A stretch of 64,000 nucleotides of DNA from Panorpa germanica (GCA_963678705.1 OY783211.1:12228603-12292602); one strand, 5' to 3'; shown: positions 1 to 15,445, counted from the stretch's first letter. The notes: generated from the letters alone by a model not told the origin. Numbers and translations: made by a program.

Positions 1-1049
1 TCATATATATTATTTATTCAAAATAGGCTTCAGTGCAATACAATACATGTCACTCATTTCGAAACAAAATACACGTGGAAAATAAAGTAGGAGCTAGATA
101 ATTTTAACTCGTTAATTATTGCTAATCTTTTAATGTGTTTTATTGTTGCAGAAATCTTGCGCTAAACTTACAAAACAATATTTGTATGCTAATCTAAAAT
201 AACGCACATACAAGTTTTTAATCTTGCACAATTTTCAAGAAAACTTTCTGGGTGCCTTGCATATATTTTGCAGCCTTCAAAGAAGGAACACAACTTCAAG
301 GATAAATACTTGATACCATGACAGATAATGGTATCAAAATTTAGATAGACAATATGATTTGAAGTTATTGAAACGGCTTGGAAGAAGTAGAGTTAAAGGG
401 ACAAATATCATTTAATTCTATGACGTCATAGTTATAGCGTCAGTGTCAACCCAGAAGATATTTCAAACTAACCTCAAAACATGGATTGATTATGGGTTAC
501 ATACCCCAAAAGTTCCCTACAACTTTCTTTAACTACACCACCCCAAGTTCCCCACTTGTGTCAACACCGCTATACGTCGAATTTCAATTCCCGTAATGGA
601 TTCCACATTCTCCGGGAACATCAAAATCTAATTTCGTGTAAAATATGTAGGGTGAAGATTCCAGGAATTAGAATAGTATTAAATGACAATTGGCAAAACT
701 CTAGTTGTCTCTTTCACTCTATAATAAAACACATTTAAAAAAAAAAGTAATAGCGAAAATGATTTAGTACATCAAAATAAAGTTTCTCGTAAAAAGAATG
801 TGATTTAGAGGTTAGAATATATAAGCTATTGGCACAAAGGGTCGTAGAAAGGTCAGTATAGATTTATATAGTAGCTAAGGGTTATCAGGGTTCGCGATAA
901 ATAAATAAATCCCTATTGTCCTAGTTTTATAGTGCACTTTAACTTCAATCGAACTACACTCATAGTGGAAGTCGTAAAAATATATTATGTGTGTCTATTA
1001 AACACAACATGTAAATATTACATAAAAAAGGTAAAGTTTATTAATTTGA

Positions 1050-1135
1050 TTATGTAATCATAATCATGAAATTTATGAGGCAGCGGTGTAGTTCACATAT
1101 ATGAGGTAGCCGGTGATAGGACGTAGCATCCGACG
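1050..1135 (+). mobile_element. SINE fragment, plus orientation
   Basis: TTATGAGGCAGCGGTGTAGT, then CATATATGAGG and CCGGTGATAGGAC, matches the 3' half of the family with an internal deletion. Confidence 0.6.
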
Positions 1136-1309
1136 TAGTAAGACTAAATATTAGTAAATATTAGACTGTGGTGTATTCTAAGGGGCGTCGACATCGTAAA
1201 GGCTGTCCAGTGTCCACTTTGTTACCTTTCATTCATGTTTTATATTACTTAATCAAAGCCTAGTAATATTTAATCTAAAACGATCTAATTTTATTATTTT
1301 AAACGATTT

Positions 1310-1455
1310 GAAAAACTTTTAGTCCTTAAAAGTTTTTTCTTAAGATTCAAAATTATGTTAATTAATGAGCAAATAGCATACGTCACAAAGCATTGTATAT
1401 TAAGCAAAAATTGTTTACGTAACAGGTAACTTTTGTTATGATAGATAAACTTGAA
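1310..1455 (-). repeat. Dispersed repeat family B
   Basis: Core words TTTACGTAACAGGTAAC, GTTATGATA and AGCATACGTCACAAAG recur in diverged form at 6480 (inverted), 20775, 33745 and 34965 (inverted). Unclassified; no coding capacity. Confidence 0.45.
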
Positions 1456-4400
1456 AAATACATGACTATGTTTAGCGAATAATATAGTTAATTTTTAATT
1501 TTTGGAAGTTTTAATTAATTTAATTACAATGTGTTATTAACAATAACAATGGGCGACCAGATAGCAGCAAACAAAGTTCTTGTTTATTCTTCTGAACACA
1601 ATGAACAATATAAAGTTCCAAATTTCTGCGAAAGGCCATGGATATAGATAAAATACTTACATTATTTGTGAATATAATTATAAAAATTATAAAGTTTTAG
1701 TTAATTTAACTTCGAAACCTTGTTGCACCTCCTAGAGGCATATAGTTCATATATATATTTTGACTATTAAACGCTACAGAATCCAGTGTTTGTTTTTCTA
1801 ATGTTTCGTTTTGACCTAGATACTCAGTACTCAGATAAAAACATTGCAAGAACTGCTTTTTCAATTATTTAAATTGCACTCTACTCTTAACAACATACTT
1901 ATTCAAATTAAATGTAAATATTACATAAATGGTTAGAAAAACTGTATCTAGACCTACTCACTGTCTTAAATCTACAAATATTTTCCAAAATTACATAAAA
2001 AAAATACAAATTTGACAAAATTACCTTATGTAAACTATGCATTTGTATACAAAATATATCGGGGTATTAATATTTATAAAGAAATATTAAACAAAAGCCA
2101 ACATAATATTAAACACAGTGTCTTTCCTTCACCAGAAAGTCAAGATTATATATTACCACATTGTATTTTGGCACACTTACTAAATAAACTATATTAAAAA
2201 AAATAAATTAATAATTTAAACAAAATACTTACAAAGCAGTTAATATAAAAATCCGAAAGCTTCACAACTGCAATTAATCACTACACATTATCATAAATTG
2301 GTCAGTTTTTCTTACAACTAAACTATAAATATTGAGATCTTAATTACTATTATCAATTAAAGGTTAGTTTACAATTACAATATCACTTTAACTACCACAA
2401 CCTCATAGAGATGCTATAAAATGATCATCAAACTATATTATAAAAATGGAGATGGTGTTGTTATGTCAACAAAGAGCGTACTATACTACCGAGATGATAC
2501 TACCGTGCTGGGAACGAGCGCGAATGAATCCGGAACTAGAATGATTCTACGCACCCCCACCCTATCGCCCTAATACTGTGACTGTGTACGTATAAAGTAG
2601 TGGGGATGAAATGTAAGGGTAGGTTTTTTACTATAAATAGGTATATATTTACTATAACTAGCGTATATTATGCAATATCTGTGAATAAAGGGGCAAAAAC
2701 TTACTTTGATGAAAACTCTGATATATTTAGAAATGGGAAAAAGGATTTTAGGATATTTATTTATATAAGGGCGCTTTTATGGTTTGGGGTAGCATTAGAG
2801 AATGTTTTTCATGCTCTTTATAAGAATTATAATACTTTATAATATTTTTTTTGAATATATTTGGATAAATTAAAACTGTTATTTTAGTTTAATTTTGTTA
2901 AATTGTTTTGTACTGTAAACGTAGATTAAGATTACCGTTCACAAGTCTCCATAAAACGCTTTTACTTTTTTTCATAAAACGTGGAGAAAAAGTCTACTGT
3001 GACAGCAACTGAGATAGGAATTTATTGCTTGGTTTGCGCTTCATCTACGTCATCCCTCGCGCGTTTTTCCAAGTGAACTAAATATAATTTCCAAATTTAA
3101 AGTAATACTATGCCAACTTGTCATAAGTAATCAGGATTGTAAAGTATCTAGATACATTAAGTACAAAATTACTTTTACTATTTATGAAAACGTATATTTT
3201 ACCCTGTATCTATATCTACAGATACGCATATATATTATGCTACGCAACTGCTAGTCACACACGAATTATCCATTAATTATGCCCCACACAAAGGGGGAGC
3301 GATCAATTAAGCGTAATAAGATGTGACAAGGGGAGTGGAATAAGTTACAAACTTCATAGTGTCACATCTAATCTAAAATTCGACGTCAAGGAAAATAAGA
3401 AACAAAAGAAATAAAAATAAGACTAAATAGATGTTGTTTTTTGAGTGGAAAGAGTGTTATTACAAAAGGAGAAGAGTTTTCAATGTGTAACAAGACGTGA
3501 CAAGCAAGAAAATGGGAGAGTGTCAAAAAACAATATTTAAACTGCTTGAAAACTTGCAAAACTCTACAAAACTTTTAGCAATTATTTATTTGTTAGGTAA
3601 ATAAATAATAAGGTCAATTTTATAGAAAGAGTTATTCTACTTAAAGTAAGTTGACTATTTTGTGATTATTTTCACTGTTTATTTTTTCAAATGTCTTCGT
3701 CGTTGTAGTGGTAATGCTTAAACCAAATTGACACAATTTAAATACAAATAAAAAGAACCAATACTCCATTTACAAGTACTTCAATCGCCCATAAATTACT
3801 CCGTTGCGTTGCCTTGTAAGGTTTTGTTATTTTATCAATAACATGAATATGAAACAAGTGATTTTTTGTTGCCTTGAAAACGGCTGAACATCCCTCGGGA
3901 AACGTTTTCTGTTTATTAAATTAGGTCTTTGAAGATTATTACATTTGAACAAAGAAAGAAAATAAGGGGGAATGAAATCCAGTACAAAGGAACATTCACG
4001 ATGGAACATCACGATATTAGATATGAATTATTTCACTTAGAACAACAAATATTTAATAAAAAAGCTAAAAGAAGAAAATGTATAACAGCCGGTTAAAAAA
4101 ATAAATATAAGAAAAGCTAAATAACTATATTTATGGGAGTATGCCACAGATATTTTAGCGTTTTAAGATAAACACAATTAGTAGCATTTATGTAATTGAA
4201 TCATTTATTTATTATTGCTAACCATTAGCGTATTTTTATCTTAATGGTTAATAATACCCCTTTTATTTATATACAAAATGCCCTATGTTTTCGGGTTCAT
4301 ACCTGGATCCAAATATACTATATGCTGTATGTAAAAAATCGATTTCTTTTGCGTAAATTTATTAATAATAATTCTGCATTTTTGCGATTGAATGGCTTGA

Positions 4401-5204
4401 TTATTTTTATTTAATTTTATTCATAAAACAATTAGTATTCTGACCAATGTCCTTCGTGACATTCTAGAATGTTGGCAACCCTGGAATAAATATAGCAGAA
4501 CACTCAAGATGCTCGCATTTTCTATAATGATTATAATGATTTATGATTATTTTAAAAATCATTTTACCAATAAATCAAGTCATCATAACTAAAATCATAT
4601 CACAAATGAAGTAACACTTAATTACAGCAGCTATTTTTTCACACCGTAAATATTTTAATTATCAAATAAATTAATTACTGTGTAATTAAAAATTCCTGTT
4701 CTATACACTGTCATAACCAGAGTTTGGTAAAATATTATTATTTAATTTTATTAATTATGTATCTAATCAAGGTGTGTATAATACATATATATTTTACATA
4801 ATATCAATATTATTAATAAATAATAATTTATATTAATTAAAATAGATGCTTGCAAAGCGATAATTATGCTAAAAGAAATAAATCACGTTTCATTAAAATT
4901 AAATATAGAGTTCAATAATAATTAATATAACTTCTAAAACGGAACCACTACACGACTGCGTCGTTTAAATGACGTCACGTTTTACACACTTTTGTTGCAT
5001 TTATATCGAATCACTCGCGCCAAAAATGTCGTGGAGTGGTTGGGGGGAGGGAGAGGGTGTTACATACGCCGTACATCTGAATCCGATTGTCATGCTGGAC
5101 ACACATTCGCTTCGGGTAGATTCGGGGCTAAGGTTTGCAACCATTCGCTTCGTGTGCGGAGGTCCTTATGCTAATTATTGCGAGCTGCTTTTAGAATAGA
5201 TCAG

Positions 5205-5470
5205 AAACCTTAGATCGTATTAGAGAACAGAAGATAGAAAAAGAGTAGAGTGTGAAAGATAGGTATACGCAAGGAAGAATGGAAGAGTAAAAAGCGAAAG
5301 TGGAAAGAGAAAGAAACGTGGAGCACTTGTCACTAGGAGAAGAGGAGGTGAAGGAGTAAACGGACAGGCAGATGGCTGAGATAAGGAGGATGAAGAGAGA
5401 AAATAAAGAAGAGAAGGACGGGAAATAGAGGAAAGTTGAGGGGGTTAGAGAAAAAAGAAAAGGAATTTTT
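5205..5470 (-). repeat. Polypurine/polypyrimidine repeat copy 1
   Basis: About 260 bases in which the plus strand is overwhelmingly A and G (for example GGAGAAGAGGAGGTGAAGGA). It resembles, in the opposite sense, the pyrimidine-rich copies at 21850 and 30130. Confidence 0.5.
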
Positions 5471-6479
5471 GGAACAAGCATTTCTCATAATTAATGTAAT
5501 TTTTAAGTTGTGTCACTATTGCAAACATCAGTGAACAAAATTTTTAACAAATTATTAAGATATTCAAAAATATCAACAAGCATCCTCCTATTTTAGGGAA
5601 ATTAATATTAACAAGTTTGCTATTTTATAAGAAACCAAGTTCAGACAACGATTTCTCATTCCATAATACAATTAATTACAATTTTAAATAACGAAATGAA
5701 TACGCTTAATTATGATAATTAATATATCTTAATTCCAAATACAATTAACACATTAACTTAATGATTTATCAATATGATATATTTGGGATATACTGGTGTC
5801 GTTACCAGTTCATTGGATAGTTCCTTCTTTTCCCGCTAGGCGAAACATTTGGCGAACAAGGGAATTCATGCTACTGGTGGGGTGCTACGATCAATAACGC
5901 TTACAGAAGGGTGAGACAGGGTGGAAAATATTCCTCCCCAGTCAGTCATGAGCTCTGAATGCCATCCCTTTATGCTATATACTGTATAGTCCTTCTACTC
6001 GAGCTGGTGCACTCCCACGCACACACACAAATATGAACACATGTATTAGTACACAAAACAATGTAAATAACATTATTAAAAATATTGCATTGTCAAAATA
6101 TTTATTAAAATGTTTATTTGCTTGGTTGCATGCAGCTTGGATTTCTGGGTGAAATTGAATTTGCATTCTTGGTATATTATTTTAATAATAAAATATGCAT
6201 GTTTATTGCAGGAGTACCTGTCGTAACATACACCGCCAATATTTGCTTGATGTTGTCCTTTTTGCAGCAACGCTTCACGTTGGTTTTATTTTATACGAGC
6301 AACATTTTTAATTAAGTTGTGAATTAAATATAAATTCTGTAAATTAGTGCTCTATGAAATTCTTAAATTATTAATATAATAGCATATTATATTAAAACAA
6401 TATTAGCAACAATAACCCCTACAATAAGTTTGTTTATTTAGAAATTGTTCTTTTTCTGCTAAACACAGTTATGTGTCTT

Positions 6480-6615
6480 TAAGGTTTAACTAACATAACA
6501 AAGGTTATCTATTACGTAAATGATTTTACGTAATTTATAACATATTTTGTGACCCACTTTACTGCTTTTTCGCATTAGCATACTCATAAAACTTTTTAGG
6601 AAATGTTTTTTAGTG
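6480..6615 (+). repeat. Dispersed repeat family B
   Basis: AACTAACATAACAAAGGTTA, then TTGTGACCCACTTTACTGC and TTTTCGCATTAGCATACTCA, close to the 34965 copy in the same order. Confidence 0.55.
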
Positions 6616-7640
6616 ATTATACAATCTTAAGGAGTCCTATTTAACAATTAAATAACCCTAAATTTAACAAATAAGAGCCTTTTAGATTAAAACATCTAAC
6701 GTTTTACTTAAGTACAATATTACTTGTATGTAAAATAACATACATACTTTGTTTTCCCCAGTTCTATTAGAGAAAATTTGACTGAAAAAATCACTGATGA
6801 GAAATTGGAATATATCTAACAACTACTACAGAATATTGAGGAAAGCACTGATGTGTTCAAAAATAGGACACATTTTCTCAATTCTCACTCAAGCTGAAGT
6901 TAAGCCATAACTGAAATTTACTTAAGAAATAGGTTTTCTAGTTTTGTCAAAGACTAACCGTGTTCGACTGAATGCCGTGTTAAATTAATTCTGCTGTTTG
7001 CTGATTATTCGATGCGACTGAACTACCTGTCCACTTTTGTTTTTAAAATATGCAAATATTCAATACTAGAACATTCGGCTACAAGATAAATAAGATTCCA
7101 TTAAATGTAAAAGAAGGTGTAAAGCCGAAAGGCATAAACAATTATGAAACACTCTTATATATAGAAAGAAAGAATAAGTCTGTGTGTTATAGGCAACACA
7201 TTAAACACCAAAAATCAAAATAGTTAAATAAATTTCAATTTAAATTATATATGAAAGTTAACACATTTTTATATGACAGTGTATGGTTTCTGGTGTGCGC
7301 GGGTGGAACAAATTTTTAAATAAGGGTTGGTTATATCACTATATAGCTTGGGGTAGGTGTACTCATACTTGTACTGGTTATGAAAACTATTTATCCATAA
7401 GAAAACACGTCATGTTTATTATTTCTTTATTACACTCAGTGATTCATGTACTGTTTTCTATAACTGTAAACTGGAGTACTAAACTTATGCTTTTAATTTT
7501 TAAATAAAGACAATGTTAGAATACACTGCCTCCACTTGCATCTTTAGCACACTTCAGGAAAATGTTACTTCAAAATAATGCGTCTGCTACAGGTGAACTT
7601 TTTTTTGAACAGGTTTCATTCACAGTACCCCGTTTTTTTA

Positions 7641-7708
7641 AATTTATTCTTTTTTTATTTAACGTCGGCCTATTTTCAATGCTGAGTTCTATCACTGATG
7701 CTCTCGTA
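7641..7708 (-). mobile_element. SINE tail fragment, minus orientation
   Basis: ATTTAACGTCGGCCTATTTT, then CAATGCTGAGTTCTATCACT, matches the 3' end of the 33941 copy; the rest is absent. Confidence 0.65.
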
Positions 7709-10700
7709 CATGTGACAACTACATTCTCAACCAGTTTGGGACTCCAGTTGCAAAACTGTCGACCGGTGTGCGGACGGGCTCTAATTACATTGTCATAAAA
7801 CCGCAACATGTATATCTTGGTTTATTATTATTTTTTAATTAATAAAAACGTATTTGTTTTATGTTTGCCATTCGTTTAACTGTCAACAGCTTCACTCACC
7901 CCTCTCCTACTTCCATTCTAATCCTTTTGCACTACCTGTGTTACGTTGTTACGTCATCTAAACATATGTCCTAATACCAGCATATATTGTTACCGCAATA
8001 CATTGAGAGTATCACATATCCACATTGAATCAAATTACAATTTCAATAATTATTGCGCAATTATTGGTTGATTCTAAGAAATTCTTTGTTAATAAGTGCA
8101 GAAGTAATTACGCAGTTACGTGTGTACAATACAACTGGGGATTAAATTGAATGTGAAATGGATTAATGAAAGAAGAAAATAAAATTTCATTCTCACTTAA
8201 TATTTCAGTTTTAATTTTATTTTTTAGTTGCTAGAATAGTTTAATGTTTTCTCCTTTTAGAAAAATGCGTACTACATATTTTCAAATACCAAAAACTTTT
8301 GTCGCCCGAGTTTATAATCTACAAAATGTCAAAGTGAAATGAAATTTCAGTTTGTAAAAAATAAGGAAATAAAAATAAATATGTATATTAAACCAAGTAA
8401 CTTATAAACGACGTATGCACAATAATGCACATTCAAAATAAAATTTAAAAACAAATCACTACAACAAACACATTCATATTTTGTTATGTGTCAAACACAT
8501 AGAATTTAAGTCGAAATAAAAATTAAAAGTAACACTTAAAATAATAATATGAACCTTAACACAGGCGGAAATAAGAAAATAGCAGATGTCATAAGAGAAC
8601 AGTGTGCAGAGCATCAAAGAGAGACAAAGTTCAATTATTGAATAAATTCTATGTAAATTAGTTTTCTGTTTGATACTCTACACCAAAAGTATACCGTGAA
8701 GAACAGGGGGGTTCACCACCAGTTACGTCACCGATATACGCCCCTAAATACTTAGTGCAATTATAACCGGATACAATTAATTTTGAAAGAAAGGTTGCAA
8801 GCTAAAAGAAAGATAATTTTACATAAGTTGGGAGAGAATTGTATTGCCGGTTTCACACCAGAGACACAGTTCAATAAAACACGACTGAAAATTTGTTCTT
8901 CTGAACAGAAACACCAATGTTTACACCAAAGAGACAATTCTTAAAACATTTTTGTCTTTTGTTGCTGTTTTAGTAAACAAAACACATTCGCATCTGGTTG
9001 TTGATTTTTAGTCTGCTTGGTTTGACACGCAGTTTCGTTTTCTGTGAATATTTGCGCTTGTCAGTTGTTGTTTATCATGTTTATAATTTTTATGGGACAC
9101 ACAGAAAAACACTAAAAACAAAACCAGTATTTTCAGTGTCAACAGCCTATTTCCTAAAAACATAACTGTTTTAAAATAAAACAAAACATGATTTTGTTTT
9201 GTTTTTTAGCAACAAAACTGTTTTCAAAACTGTCCTTTTGGTGCGAAACCTGCATAAGTAAATACTAATGTTTTCAATTATCCTCATAGTGAGAACCACA
9301 AGTGTATTGGTACGCCTCTGCTCTGCACATAAATGAGTTTTTATCGTAAGACGAACATGAGATGCTTCCATGACTACTTGCCATGGTTATGCAAATTAGT
9401 AATAAATATAAAATTTTGAAAATAATACAATGCGATCAAGATCAAGACCTCGGAGAATTAAACAAAAACTCGCTTTCTGATCCCTATAAAAACTAAATCT
9501 TAAATGAAAAGAAGTCCAATGCATCGCTGGTATCGCTGCTATTATTTTAATCGGTCCAACTTATTATGAACCACGTTCGAAGGGCTTTGTTCGTTTTTGT
9601 TCATTGCGTTGTTAATATTAGAGGAGTTTTATTCAGAACAAAACCCGGTGTTATTACCCGTTCATTGTACATGCACAACCACGGAAGTAGTTGTATAAGA
9701 CGCATAATTCGAACCGGTTTGTTCTCATTGTTATTAATTGATCCAGATCTCGTTGTATCTCATAAAATATGCAGTGAACCTGGATGTAAATTAAGTACTT
9801 GTGTAAATGAAGTCGCAGTAGGAGGTCATCCGCAGCTGATTTCTCTCTGGGGTGCTTTAAAAGACCAACCGCTTTTGTTGTGCAGTGTAATCTTTAAAAG
9901 CAAAGATATATAATTTTCAAAATATGATTATATGTTGTAAGAACATATTGAATTAGGTTTCATCTTAATTCAATTTTTATTTGTCAGTTAATCAATCATT
10001 AAAGTATACCCATTTAAAATTAAAAAGAAACATCGGTTTAATAATTAACTGTTATATGGATATTCATAAGAAATTTTAGTAAGTTGTTATTCACTAAAAA
10101 TCTGGGTAGAAAATTGTCTTACACAACAAGACGCACACTTGCTGACTTGCCTAGCTAATTCCAAGGTGCATGGAAAAAGTCGCAAGAAAATGATTGCCCT
10201 AAGGATCTAATATTTCTGGCTATAACACTGTTTTAAATTGACGTAATCTAGGGCATAAACGCAATGCCTGATGGCGAACCATACCATGTATACTCCAATT
10301 ATTTAAGGCGAAAAAAGTGGCAAATCTCAGAATGAAAAGTAATAAGCTAAAAAGAAAACTGCGAACAAATTTCCTTTACTTTTATAAAACTGCTTTTATC
10401 TTAGAAACAATTAGTTTTTCGGACAAATGTTGTTCTTTATACATTTTGCGTAATTTAATTAGCTTTCATTTGCCGTAAAAATAATTAAAATATGTTGAAC
10501 AGTTGCTTAGATATCGCATTTATAATCCTCCATAAAACAGTGAAGGAGGGAAAGTTTAAGTGGATTCACATTTAAAAATTATCTACTCATTAAACTCTTT
10601 CATTGTATTAAATTTCACATTTCTATCAGAAAGTGTGGTGTGAACCTGCACAGTATCTCTACTAATAAATCCCAAGTTAGCATTATTCTATACACGGATC

Positions 10701-12125
10701 GCCCCACTCTCTGTGCTATATCTCGGGAAGGGTTGATCATACGAAAAAATGCACAAAGTCGAATTTATAGAGAATTTTATGCTCTACAATTTTACTAATA
10801 ACTGTAATTGTCATTCCGAGCACAGAAAACAAGATATCTACAAAAAAACCGATCTTTGTGACCTTTAACCTTTGAAAAACACGACTTGCATACACGAGAC
10901 ACTATGAGATATTTGAGAGAACTTATAAAACACCAAAACAAATATTTATACTAGTAACTTATGCAGACGCATGCCGCTAGGGGCGCTATAAGTATAGTTT
11001 TATTTTTACATAATTTTTATAATTAAATAAACTCAATAAAACTAATTTAAAATGTTTTTTTAATAAATTTTATTTATATATATAATAAAGAACCTAATAT
11101 GAGCAAATTATTTGAATCATTAATACAATATATACTCGTATAATAATATTTACAAAAATTATCAACATCTAAGCGTCACTTGAAGACCAACAAACTAACA
11201 TTTACTAATAATATATGTATGTAATATAGTTACAGTAGTTCTGAAACATCAAATACTATAAATCCGTTTAATAAATAATGATTATTATATATACAAACAA
11301 AACAACTTCATTTTTTCTTTATTCTTACAAAAATTTTACAATTTTTTCTGTAAATTCTAATAGCTACTTTTGTATATATATTGTTCCCAGATATTTGGTT
11401 AAAAAAATGATTTTAATTTAAATAAATTTTGATTTTTAATATCTAACACAAATACTTTTGGAAGCAAAGTTGTTTCCTGGAGATTCAATTATATAGCAAT
11501 TGTATATTGCTGGCTTGCATTAACAGGAATTATAGAAATCGTTTAAAAGACAGTCCTATATTTGTGTTGGCAGTATGCAGATAACGTTTTGTTAAATAGC
11601 ATTAATTTTTAAATTAAAATAAAATTTGTCCGAAGATCGAACTAAAATTCCGTTCTCAATTTGCTTTAGAGACATAAGAAGAGATATACAGAAATTAAAG
11701 TTCATTTCAGCGTTTGTATCTTCCATAATTTGCTAAGTGTCAGTTACAATAATTTACCTCCAAGGTGCAGAATCATATCTACCTCGAACATAATATTTTA
11801 TTCCTTAAATTAAAAACATTTATTTAACCACTATGCTAAACTGTTTTTACTTTTTATTGCAGCAATTACGGTGGCTATTTTTTCTTATAAAATACTAGAA
11901 GTTAATTTATTATTTGTTTCCCATTTTTTGTGATATCAATTTTGTGAAAATTCATCAAAAACTATTTATTTTTAGTATTACTAGTGATGTGAAAAAGTAA
12001 AGAAGTCGTATAAAATACAAATGCATAGAAATTGATATTGTACGATTACTTTTGGTTATTAGATTGTATAATGTATTAAAGCTGATTATTGCTTATAGGT
12101 AGCCTTGAAGATCTCGCTTCGCTAG

Positions 12126-12228
<103 letters not shown>

Positions 12229-12774
12229 TCGAACAGTTAGTGAGTGAAACCATGCAGAGCAACACACCTTTATCACTGCTGATCGGATACAACATTTCTC
12301 TTAGGGCTCTCTCACACTGCAACCGTTTTATTGCGACTTTTTCATTAGCGAAACGGTAGAATAGAAAAACAATACCCTACTGAAAAAGTTGAGCCAGTGT
12401 AAGAAACCCTTAAGCCATTTTCACACGATCAGATCAATTTCAAACTGAGATGCATTATCCGTTTATTAAAATATTGACAATCAATATCGTTACGTACAAA
12501 GCAAAGCGATTTTTCGTCCTATTTTGAATACAAAATAAATGAATCTGTTCTACTACACGTTTTACTACTTAAATCAGTCTGGAGTTTTTGGTAGGACACA
12601 CATTTTTGTTTACATTTAGACATTTTTATTTAACAGGTAAATTTATACTTTTAAAAATTATTTTCAACATTGAAACATCTAGTATTAGTATGTGATTAGA
12701 AACTGGGTACTAAGGATTCTAAAAACAAATCATTTTATATTCGAAATTGGTGTTCTTAGTATAGGGACTAATTG

Positions 12775-12890
12775 TTAACATTAACGGTGACATTTGGCAG
12801 ATATTATTACAGATCTATTATTAACCTCAGAGTTTGTATCTTGGATAAAAATAAAAATATAATCACTTTTTACAAAAATTTTCGTGTTCA
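12775..12890 (+). repeat. Dispersed repeat family E
   Basis: Shares TTGGCAGATATT, TTAACCTCAGAGTTTGTATC and TTGGATAAAAATAAAAAT with 38285-38390 in the same order. Confidence 0.5.
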
Positions 12891-14487
12891 TTTAAAACGA
12901 CCTGAAAAGTATCGATCCACAAAATACATCGATGTTTCTTTAACGATGTTTTTGTACGATGATATTAATTTTGATGTTGAACATCGATGTTCGATTTACG
13001 GTAAATTTACTATTGCAGCTAATTAACTATGATTTTACTAAGGTTAATAACTAATATACATATTACATTAATTAAACGTATAAAAAGTATTTTTTTTTGC
13101 TCATGTACTATGACTCTACTTCTTCCAATTACGAAGAGTGATAATGTTTCCAAAATCAAAATTTTCCCAGTTTCTAATTCTTAATAATTATTTGCATTAA
13201 TTAAATATTACATTAAGATTGGACATTTTGGCATAGATAGTAGCGAGTATTTGCGTGTTAAAATGGTTCGTCGAAAAACAATTAAATTCAAGTCAATTTT
13301 ACGACACTCTAAATATCTCTTATAAAACTTATCAATTGAATCGCATCATTATGAACATTTTTATTTATTTAAATTTCTTCAGCTACACATGGTTTAATAT
13401 TATTAGCTAATTTCTAATCAAAGTAATCTATTTTAAATTACTTATGTAAACACATATCACAAATATTCGGTTTATTTTATATTATTTTTATAATCTTGTC
13501 TTTTAACGTTTATAATTTTATTAAAAATGTAAACATTGTCAAGGAAGGAGGTCTTTGATCTTATATCAATACGTTTTACAATGTTTAATGACTTCTACTT
13601 CCTGGACAACGAATTATTGCAATAGTTAGATTTACGTGGGTTAGTAAGGAGAATTTTTAAATTGTGATAATAGTTTGTACAATTTTTTGGTTATGTTTCT
13701 TTAGTTTATTTAATTTCTAAAACATTTCACGAGTTTTTTGTACTGAACACTTAATAGTCTACTGAGTAAGATCCTAAACTTACTTACATTGGACATTTAG
13801 TAGGTTACAACGTGTTAACTACACTGTGAAATATATGATACATTAAAAAGAATCAAAAGAATTAAGTTTTGGTACATGGTGATTCATTTGAGTATAATTA
13901 TACTGAAAATACTATAACACAGATAGAAAATTGTCTTGCAGTGCAAATTTAAACTCAGAAGCTAAATTAAAGGTTTATTTTCTGCCTTTCATATAGAAAT
14001 CAAATCATCATTTCAGATCCAAATTGATAGTGTGCTACAAGCACACTCAATCTTTACATTTCTATCTGAGAATAAATTAAAATAAGAGGTCATTTAAAAT
14101 TACGTCACACAAATTAGACGGCTTTTAATTCGCTCTCTCGTCCTCCTTAATGTTGTGATGTCAAAAACATTTTTATTAGCTCCAATGCAAAATCAATTGT
14201 ATCTAGTTACAATTTTCTCTCACCATAATTTATCACATCTTGTTAAGCTTTATGAACTTCCGCCTCCATTTCCGTGTGACGTAATAAATTGATGACCCCA
14301 AGTGCTGGTGCACAGTAGAGATACGATCTTCTTAAGACAGTCTGAGAACAGACTGACCTTGACCGATAGCTTCGAGAAAAACTTGCATCACATTTATTTT
14401 TATAGCCTTATTTTTTAACGTTTTTCCTGACGCCATGAAACATGAAATGGAGTAGTATGATATCCATTTCTTTGTTAATATTGACAA

Positions 14488-14708
14488 CCCAGTAAACATT
14501 TTGGAGTCACTTTGACATCATATTGAAGATGCGTCATGATTTTTTTGTCATGAAAGAGTTCATTTATAGTTCAGTTTCTCACAATTTTTTATATAAAATG
14601 TCGAAAATATAAAACTTTATCGACTACAGGTTGATGCAAACTATAATTGAAGTGAAATAGTGATAGAAACGTCACTAAATAGAGCACTTCACCAAATTGT
14701 TTACTGGG
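14488..14708. mobile_element. 221-bp MITE with CCCAGTAAACA inverted ends
   Basis: The ends CCCAGTAAACATTTTGG and CCAAATTGTTTACTGGG are inverted repeats with one mismatch over 17 bases. There is no coding capacity, and two related copies occur at 42577 and 63720. The target-site duplication is not clear, so I do not assign a superfamily. Confidence 0.7.
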
Positions 14709-15445
14709 AAATTAAACTTTAACTTCAAATTGCATTTTGACTACAATATTAACAAACAATTGAATATAACCTAATACAATTCATGACGCATGAGGTCAGA
14801 GCAAAAGTTACAAAATAAGACACTAAGGAACACGTAGACTTTATAATAGACTTACGAATGAGACAAAATTATAAAAATATTATAAAATAAATACCGAGGA
14901 ATCACTTTAATATAGCATTTACATCTAATAAACCTGTAAACATATCTGCTCTATATTTGCTACATTTGTATTTCATCGGTTTAACAAAATTAACACGTTG
15001 TAACCTTAAAAATAGGAAGACATTTTGGGATATTTCACTTACTGGTATGTTTGGTAATTATTTCTTATTTGGTATATACGTATCTTGTAATTTGTATTTC
15101 TGAAATGTTATATTCTTCTTCTTAAATGGTGTATGATGTGTATAAGAACAAACGTCATGATAATTATGACGTCATAAAAGTGGGTTAAAATATGCAATGA
15201 ATTATGAACGAGTCGATTAACACATATTTCTTAATTTGGTAAAACTTCTTGACAGTAAATTTATTAGTTCTTACCTACACTACAAGTCTCGATGGAACTG
15301 CTTATTTATTATTGAATTAAATTACAGTGCTAGAATCTTTATTACTGAAGTAAAAATATTATTTCAAAGCTATAATGGTATAACAGTGGGGGCGTAATAA
15401 TTGTGTTGAGTTTGTGAATTGCACCCTAGATATTGTAATAATTCC

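Noticed and set aside
4969..5199. Two overlapping frames of 60-76 codons in a less AT-rich block.
   Set aside because: Neither shows a known motif, the two compete in different frames, and no splice-linked exon exists nearby.
13998..14070. Hairpin TTGATAGTGTGCT/AGCACACTCAA.
   Set aside because: The arms are only about 11 bases and the outer flanks are unequal in length, so it does not look like a microRNA precursor.
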